Position numbers and translations under genes: made by a program. 64,000 bases of DNA from Agelaius tricolor (Eukaryota > Chordata > Aves > Passeriformes > Icteridae). Shown here piece by piece: positions 56,980 through 64,000 of the stretch. Numbering within the stretch: the first letter of the stretch is position 1; each line of letters begins with the position of its first letter. Location: contig JALJCS010000015.1 of the NCBI GenBank assembly GCA_023055355.1, positions 16,047,516 to 16,111,515 on the forward strand, given 5' to 3'. The notes beneath the pieces were generated by a model that saw nothing but the letters and a program-made list of their open reading frames with translations, had not been told where the DNA came from and did no database searches.

Positions 56980-59900
56980 TCCTAATTCTCTGTGGGAGCT
57001 GTTGAGGCACTGCTCTGGAGTCTTGCCCTTGTGTGATTCCTTTGGGTAAAGAGATTTCATTTCCCATAGACCCAAGTCTCCTGTAACCCCTCACAAAAAA
57101 ATGCTTTCAGTTGAGTCTAGTTCCTACTAACTTATTTTAAAATAGGCTCAGTGACTTTTCAGGTGGTGTATGTTGTTTCTAGCCATGCCCTTGCCCAGCT
57201 CAGAGGCACCTATGATCCTGTGAGCTTCCTTGATGCACCCTGGGGTAAGAAGGAGGGTAAATGTGACCCAGCTGATGGCCCTGACCACACACTTGGAAAG
57301 GGTCTTGGCCACCCTTGTCAGGCTGGACCCATTTTTATGTCAAGTAGTTTGGCTACACCCTGAGAGTTCAAGGCAGCAAACGAACTTTGCTCTGCTCCAT
57401 CCTCTCAAAAATTTGTCACCTCCATAAAACAAGACCTGCCTTAAAAATTAAAGTGTTTATAAATCAGCATTTCTAAGGCCCTACTGAAAGCAGCCCTCCT
57501 GCAGAAGCAGGGAAAATGGCATCATTTTTGCAATAAGGGCAAGGTGAGAGGCTGCCAGGCAGTTTGTGTAACTGGGTACCCTGGCCCAAGAGCCAGGAGA
57601 GTTTTAGCTAATTAATGTTTCAATGTGTGTATGATGTCCCATACACTGAACCATGAAGCCCAGTGGTTCCTGGAATATTAAACTGATATTGTAGCAGCTT
57701 GAAAACTGACCTGCAGTAAATATGTTTGTGCTCTGCATTTGTGCTGGTGCTGTCAACATTTAGCAAGGTGACTGCCTCCAGGAAAATGGAAAACTTCTTT
57801 CCTGGAAAACAGTGTGTAACTAGAAATGTTGTCAAGAAGTGTTTGAAAGATGAACTCCTCGATGCCTGAATTAATCAAGGCTCCTCTGTACATAGATAAT
57901 TTTTATTCACCTGGTTCTGGATGCACAAGGGTTTGCTGGATGCTTCTTTGAAGGGGCTGGGCCAGGGTTTACTGGGTGCTTTACTGAAAGTTTTGTATAA
58001 AGAAATAACATTAAATCAAAACTTGTTCCGTGCTAGGTCTTGAGATGTGATAATCATATGGACAAAAATAAGGATGTTTCAACCTCCTGATTTACTCTTT
58101 CACATATTAGTAATGTATTTGTCACCCTTAGATGGACTCTCTGTTTTTCTGCCTCACTTTTTTGTCTCTGTTCAGCAGCCTCCGTGCTTTAATTCAAATG
58201 TGAACTTTCATTACTATCTGTGCCCCAAAGGAGGTGTTCACTGTTGTTAATAATGCAGAAGATTTTAATTTATGCTGCATCCAATGTAAAAATCACAGTA
58301 CCCCTGCTGCTAGGAGCACATTTCTGTCCCCTTATACAAACTGGTTGCTCTGTGTTTATTACTGCTAATACTCTGCCAGCTTTTCTAAGTGTTTTGATAA
58401 AGTTGACCAGAAGTCATTTTACCTTTGTAGCCATTATACTGATGTATAATTCTCTTTTATTGATCAGTCCTCAACACATGATTATCATAATTTTGAGTGC
58501 AATAAGCAATGTTATGAAGGATTTTGCTTCTTCATTCTGTTTGTTTGAAGTCTCAACTGTAGGGCCCATTTTCACATTCCTTAAAGAGAGAATTGCTAAA
58601 ATAAATTCAATCACAGAAGCTTTTAAAATTTGAAATCCCAGGAAGCTAATTTGCATTTCCTTTTAAGACTGCTTCCTGCTTTTTTATGTACATATAGATT
58701 TGGACCTCAGATGGGCTTGGCACCTTTCCAACATCAAGATCAGGTGATTTCTTTTTATTTTTTCTTTATTTTGCCCTGCAGAGCATTAAGTTTTTGCGGA
58801 CCATTTTGGCAATTAAAAAAAAACTCAAAAAACAAGAACAAAAAAGGTTAAAAAGTCCATCATTGTTTCCTTTTTTCCCCCTAATACACAGCAATCATTT
58901 ATTAACACAGTGCTTTAAAATTTGTGGATGTGTTGTTTTGCTTCACAGTCAGGTGATAAAGCCATACAAAAGTTCAGTGATATTGTGCAATCTGCCTGTT
59001 TTCCAGCAGTAAATGCAGCATTTGGAAATGAAATATTTTTATAATCCATGCATATTATAGTGCAGCAAGCTGCTCATTTGTTCATGGGCTGGCTGGCAAA
59101 CATTGCAATTGTGTGAGATACAGCATAAAATGCTGGATGTAACAGCTACACAGCTAAATCTACACAGGAGCAGGATGATCTCTCAATAAATCATTGCACA
59201 TCACATCCACTTTATAACCTTAAAGAGGTGCCAAGTAAAATGGAGACTTTGGTCACATAAATAATGAGAGATCCACGTTTCCTTCTCAACTCTGTATACT
59301 CAAACAAAGGCCTAGGTAGAATGTTAGTATCAGACTCTGCTTTGGTTTTTTTTTTGTCTCACACTGCCAGTGTAAAGTCAGTTTGCACAGTGCTTTTTGC
59401 TTCCTTTAGGGTATGATCCACATTAGGCTCTGCATCAAGCTTTTGCACCTGTGTGCACATTTTTATTTTTAAAGGAAGGGTAGAGGCCTGTGAGCTGATG
59501 CAGAGCAGGAGGGGATAAGGGAATAATGATGCAGGTTTTAATAAAGAAATCCTTCCCATGAGGAAAGAGAGGTGAGGACTGTGGCCTTAATAAAAGAAGG
59601 AAAAAAAATCTGCCAGCATCAAGAAAATAAAAAAAAAAATTTTGAAGTTCAACATGTGTGCTTGAGATGCTTCCAAAGAGAAGTGTTTACAGCCTTTGAA
59701 GAAAATGGGGATTTTTGGTATTTAATAAAGGTCCTTGGAGTAGAGAAAGGGGGGCTCCATTTAGTAGGATTCCCTGGAGTTGCTCTGTGGAACAGGAACG
59801 TAAAACAGCAAGTCCCTGCATTGTGTCATAGTCCAAAGTTTGAATAGGATAAACTTCAATACCAGCAGCCAGGCAAAGGATCTATCCTGCACACGATTCA

Positions 59901-61979
59901 CAGTTATTTTTTAAAAGTATCCATGACAGGATGCTGATAAATATCTGTATAATTAATGAGTCATGGTTCATGTTAGCCAGATCTTTAGTGATATTTTCGC
60001 TTCATAGATATTCAAGTGCTGGTGGGAAAATAGCTGATGATTGTCAGGTTTGGGTGCACTTTCCATTTGCTTCACTCCTCTAAATCATTAGTCAAGCAGT
60101 ATTTATAAACCTGTGCTCAGTAATTATAGTACTTTTCTTGAGATGGAACTTTCATCTGATACTCCCCAAGTCAGGGCACTCTCCTGACTCTGTGTTTTGT
60201 CATTTCTCACTCTTGCTGAAGGCAAGGCAAAAGGGCTTGGATGATATAAAACCTGTGGCACTGTTACCAATATCTCCATGTGTGAACCTTACCCAGCTCA
60301 GAGAAAATTCCTGTGCTGGATTCACATGTGTGATGCCAGAACAGTAAATCACGCTGTGGCTACATTAGACAGGAGGAATTATTTTAAGGATTTAAGAATT
60401 TTTAATCTCAACCCATTTTTCCTTTCAATAGCAAGTTGTGGTAGCTGGTATCCATGTCAGTGGCTAAGCTGGGGTAGCTGCTGTGTGACAGCTACTGATG
60501 CTTCTTTTTCTGCCTTCATCCAAAGGAAAATAAAGTACCTGTAACAAAAACCAGTCATTGCTCTACCGTTCCAGAAAATGTTTCCTCTACTCTTCCACAA
60601 CTAGAAACATCTAGCAACATCTCTGTGCTGTGGTGATCGGCCTCACTAAACTTGTACCTGACTCAGGACTCTGTAGGAGAGCAAAGAAGTGCAGATTTCA
60701 ATATCTTTTTGACCTTCTTGTTCCCTATGCCCCTTTCTTTTCCTTTTTATTTTCACTCTTAATGGATTTTCACAGTATTTCTCACATGGATGTAGAGAGT
60801 TGTGACGGGTGGATAACCCTGTACTGAAATTTTGTGTTGTAGATGCTCTACAACTGGTCACTTTGACTCTGTTTCCCTTGTTTTAAGATTTTTAAGGTCT
60901 AAAACAATTCCTTCTGCAGATGTGGCATTTTTGTTTGCAGTCTACCTTTCTGCCATGTGGTTTCAGGTGGAGCCTTGCACAGGGGTTGTCTTCTGACGCT
61001 GCCTTGAAAAAACAAAGGAGATGTTCTGAATGATGTTTCTCACATGCAGCATCTGCCTTTGGCACTCCTGGCCACGTGGGGCTGGTCTGGGTTGAACCCC
61101 TCCACAACTGTTGTTTGCTGTGTAGATCAGGTTTTTTAGGTGACACGTTATCAGTTATGCATGAAGTGATGGATTCCTGCTTCATTCTGGTGGCTCCCAG
61201 CAGCAGAGTCCCCTGGTGCCCTTCATTTGCCTCAACGAGGGGAGTCACTGCGGTCATATGCAAATCTTGCCATAATTACCCACCACTTTCTTCCTTCCAC
61301 ACTGACTGGCTGCTCCAGGTCTGCCAGGAAACTTCCCCCATGAGCTTATCCCTGACCCAGAAGTGTTTTCTTTGCTCTCCAGGATTAGCACTGATTTTGT
61401 TCCGAAGCAGCCCTAAGCACAAAATCTTCACTTTGCAAACTACAGCCCAGCCCAGCTGGTTTTCTAGAGTTGATGATTTTATTTTCAAGAATAGAAGTCT
61501 AGAGAATCTCAGGTTGTTGGCCACAATGGCACATCTCTAGCCAAAGCAGAGGAGGTAATTTCTGATGGGGTAACCTTTTCTTTCTTTATTTCTTGGTGAA
61601 GGGGTGAGTGTGTGAGGTTTGTGTCAGACTGGGAATATGACTGCAAATACACATTTCTGATGGGTAATAAAGTCACTTGAATGTACACTCATCCAAACTG
61701 GACACCATAAGTCAAAAGTTATGCTGTTTTAATGAGAGCTTTATAATTAGGCTGTTCATTTGCTGGGTGAAATTGTCATTAGTAAAGGAAGGTTTTATTA
61801 ATTCACCTTCTTATATAAAGAATATAATGAATCACTAATATTCCTATAGATACAGACCACGATTATTTCTGCTTCCTGCCTTGCAAACATCTTGTTTCAA
61901 ATTAGGTTTATCTGCTGTCTAAAACTAAATACAATGAATAGATGTATAATAAAATCTTTTAATTGTCTTAGCATATGTT
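56980..61979. other. Non-coding stretch, mostly featureless
   Basis: Frames of 137 codons (58220-58633 plus) and 154 codons (61076-61540 plus) occur but lack domains, and the second has antisense frames over it. Short A or T runs occur near 58813, 59345 and 59629. No CR1, tRNA or structured RNA was recognised. Confidence 0.5.
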
Positions 61980-62240
61980 GCTTTTATTAGGTGAGAATAA
62001 TTGCATTCATGGGATCACCTACAAAGTCCTTTAGAATATAAAATTGAAATGGCTTCACACTGAGTGCACAAGTCCTTCTGAGCCGTGCCATTTTCCCCTT
62101 CACTGCCTCTTGTCCCCCTTTCGCTGTAAAGTTCACATTGAAGTGTGACAAGAGACACTTGACAACTGACACATGCTGGATCTTATCAGCAGTGAGTGCA
62201 GTCATGGGCCCTGACTGAAGAGCGATTGTCATTTCTACAC
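61980..62240. promoter_or_regulatory. Candidate conserved non-coding element
   Basis: Contains AAGTGT/ACACTT arms (62141-62146 and 62155-62160) around GACAAGAG, with CACTTGA at 62157-62163 matching an NKX2-type site. CpGs remain in GAGCCGTGCC, TTTCGCTGT and AGAGCGATTG. A minus frame of 81 codons spans it but has no recognisable domain, so a regulatory element is preferred over a gene, with low confidence. Confidence 0.25.
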
Positions 62241-64000
62241 CATTTATTCCTCTCCTAGCCTCATTGCTTGCTTCCTTTCTGAGGAAATTTTTCCTGTTAA
62301 AGTACTGTACTTGTCGTTCTTTTTTGGTGCATGTCTGTGGGGGTTTTTACTTTTTTTTTTTTCCCCTCACGAAAGGATTTTGTTATGCATTCATCCCATA
62401 GGCAAGCCTCTAACAGACTTCCTCTAACCTCTTAGTGTCAGGACTGCTCTAAGCTGATTCAGGCTAATAAAAGCAACCCAACAAAGCTTTGATGGTGTCA
62501 TTACATCTTCCTTAAATCCCCTTCCTTGCTAACATCCAATAATTCTATTACCTCTAATCAATTCACAGGCTATTTTATTTGAAAGGAAGAGAAATCAACT
62601 TCAAACCATGCTAGTGCAGTTTGCCCAGCATTCACAGAAGGTGATGATGTTTCTGCCATGGCTTCAATTGACTCTTTAAGTGAGTCCTGGGCTATTGAGC
62701 AGTCCGAACTTTCATCTGTGCTCTGCCAGCCCAAGCCAACAGCAGAAAATGGACTGTTGGTGCCCCTTGGAAGGTCTTCCACTTCTACATAATATTGTGT
62801 GTCAATTCTGTAGTTTAGATAGCATAAGCAATAGATAATTTGAAAGTATTGAGGCTAAAACAAGGAGTTTGCAGGAGTTTGATAATTTTATTTAAATTGA
62901 TTGTCCCCAATTCTTTCTATCGAAGCTCCCTTATTTTTCCTTTTTTGAACAAGAATTTTCCCCCTATTGTTTTAACTTACTAGAGCTTTCACACATGCTC
63001 AATCCCACCAGGGTGATTGCTGGGTTTTGTCATTAATACTGCAGACATGTCTGAGCAAGCTCTAAGGCTATGTTCATGCATTGTTGTCTGATGGGGCTGT
63101 GTCTGCCAAAAATCCTCTTGCCCCCGGCTCACGTCAAGCGGCGCCTCACGATTGCTCTGACAGAGCTGCTGCCACCACTGCCCCAAAACAGCTCTGGCAA
63201 AATAAGCTGGGTATATTCAGCAGCTTAAATAATAGGTCTCTGCTAAGGCAGTCTCCAACTGAATCATCTGAGTGATTAGGGGAGCATCTGGGGCTGCAGG
63301 AAGGGCAGGGTGGTACCTGCTGGCAGGCAGGGGGTGATGAGCAGCAAGATGCGGGGCAGAGGTTCTAACATCTTGGACTGATGTGGAAAGAGCCAGTGAA
63401 GGACTTCAGAACATACTCTACATAACCAAACTTGGCTCCCCAAAGAAATTTCAGCCTCATCATCTGCCTGCAGAAATGTACCCTTCTTAGCTGGTAATTA
63501 TTCCTGGTTTTGTGGTAGCATGAAACACAAATGTGCATTAGGCATCAAGATGCCCCAGGAGCTTGACACTGAGCAGATGGATGACACCCAGACCCCTACC
63601 CCTAAAAAACTAGGGTTTAATTAGGAGAATACACCACCCATAACTTGCTGCTGAGAAGAGTCTTCATGTTCAGGGCTAGATAAATTTCATCTGGGTTAAG
63701 ACTCTGTCTTGTTTCTAATAGATCTTTAAAAGTCTCTTGCTACTGTCCCTTTTCTTAATGAAAAACATGCATCATCTCATCACGCATTGGTTTCCTCCTT
63801 TATCTCTTCTGCCATACAAAAGGCAGAGTGGTGGGCATCCTGTTTTCTCCCACGCTGTCGTAGCTGTTGCTTTCAGAATAAGTTGGGTTGAAGCTCTGAA
63901 CTGAGGAGGGATTCATTGCTGTCCTCATGTTGGTTAACAGTTACTCACGCAGAGCCCCTGGGATGACTCAGCTGAGCGTGGGCGGCAAACCAACACAAGT
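62241..64000. other. Non-coding stretch to the end of the window
   Basis: Mostly AT-rich, with a T run at 62352-62362 and a small CpG-retaining patch at 63119-63155 (CCCCCGGCTCACGTCAAGCG). Frames there (62989-63275) overlap on opposite strands. The window ends in GC-richer DNA after 63800 with no feature recognised. Confidence 0.5.

Noticed and set aside
58220..58633. 137-codon hydrophobic open frame (plus)
   Set aside because: T-rich DNA yields leucine, isoleucine and phenylalanine runs by composition; no family resemblance or exon structure.
61076..61540. 154-codon open frame (plus)
   Set aside because: Antisense frames of similar length overlap and no family is recognised.
63590..63625. 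Telomere-like words (ACCCCTACCCCTA, CTAGGGTTTAA)
   Set aside because: Units are not in a regular TTAGGG array and face opposite ways; too short to be an interstitial telomere.

Overview
This window looks like ordinary vertebrate nuclear DNA, most likely from a bird and perhaps a songbird. It is AT-rich, has no compact bacterial-type gene layout, and carries few interspersed repeats. The repeats that can be recognised are mainly 5'-truncated CR1 LINE tails. Two are clear (17233-17425 on the minus strand, 40974-41230 on the plus strand), one is a short 3' end (26182-26237, plus), and two are weaker fragments (20820-20905 and 36119-36165, both minus). Their 3' sequence, with the TTTAAGGTCCCTTC-type motif and ATTCTATG-type ends, is the avian form. 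No L1, Alu or B1 sequence was seen, which argues against a mammal. One probable MIR/CORE-SINE remnant lies at 52895-52985.

I found no protein-coding gene, rRNA, tRNA or CRISPR array that I can support. The longest open frames (about 155-166 codons) are what chance gives in 64 kb. They lack recognisable domains, overlap microsatellites or GC-rich patches, and show no exon structure. The window is best read as intergenic DNA or the inside of a very large intron.

Layout. 1-4.2 kb: plain AT-rich DNA. 4.2-4.6 kb: GC-rich patch with a 48-bp minisatellite. 4.6-17.2 kb: mostly featureless, with a possible splice-flanked mini-exon at 5978-6011, homopolymer tracts and an AT microsatellite at 16.1 kb. 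17.2-17.7 kb: CR1 followed by a poly(A)-ended stretch. 18.6-19.0, 23.0-23.4 and 31.2-32.05 kb: segments that look like conserved regulatory DNA, including a G-quadruplex motif at 23458 and a CpG-containing GC-rich patch at 31.46-31.69 kb. 32.6-33.3 kb: small tandem duplication, GT and TAA microsatellites. 41 kb: best CR1. 48.2-48.6 and 51.4-51.85 kb: the two strongest enhancer candidates by eye, with retained CpGs, homeodomain-type sites and, at 48 kb, two inverted repeats. 52.9 kb: MIR-like element. 53-64 kb: AT-rich DNA with a forkhead-type palindrome at 56959 and another regulatory candidate near 62 kb.

If the window has a function, it is probably cis-regulatory: scattered AT-rich blocks holding homeodomain, TCF/LEF, forkhead, ETS and POU-type motifs. 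That is inference from motifs alone. Cross-species alignment is the test, and no previously undescribed system can be claimed from this sequence.
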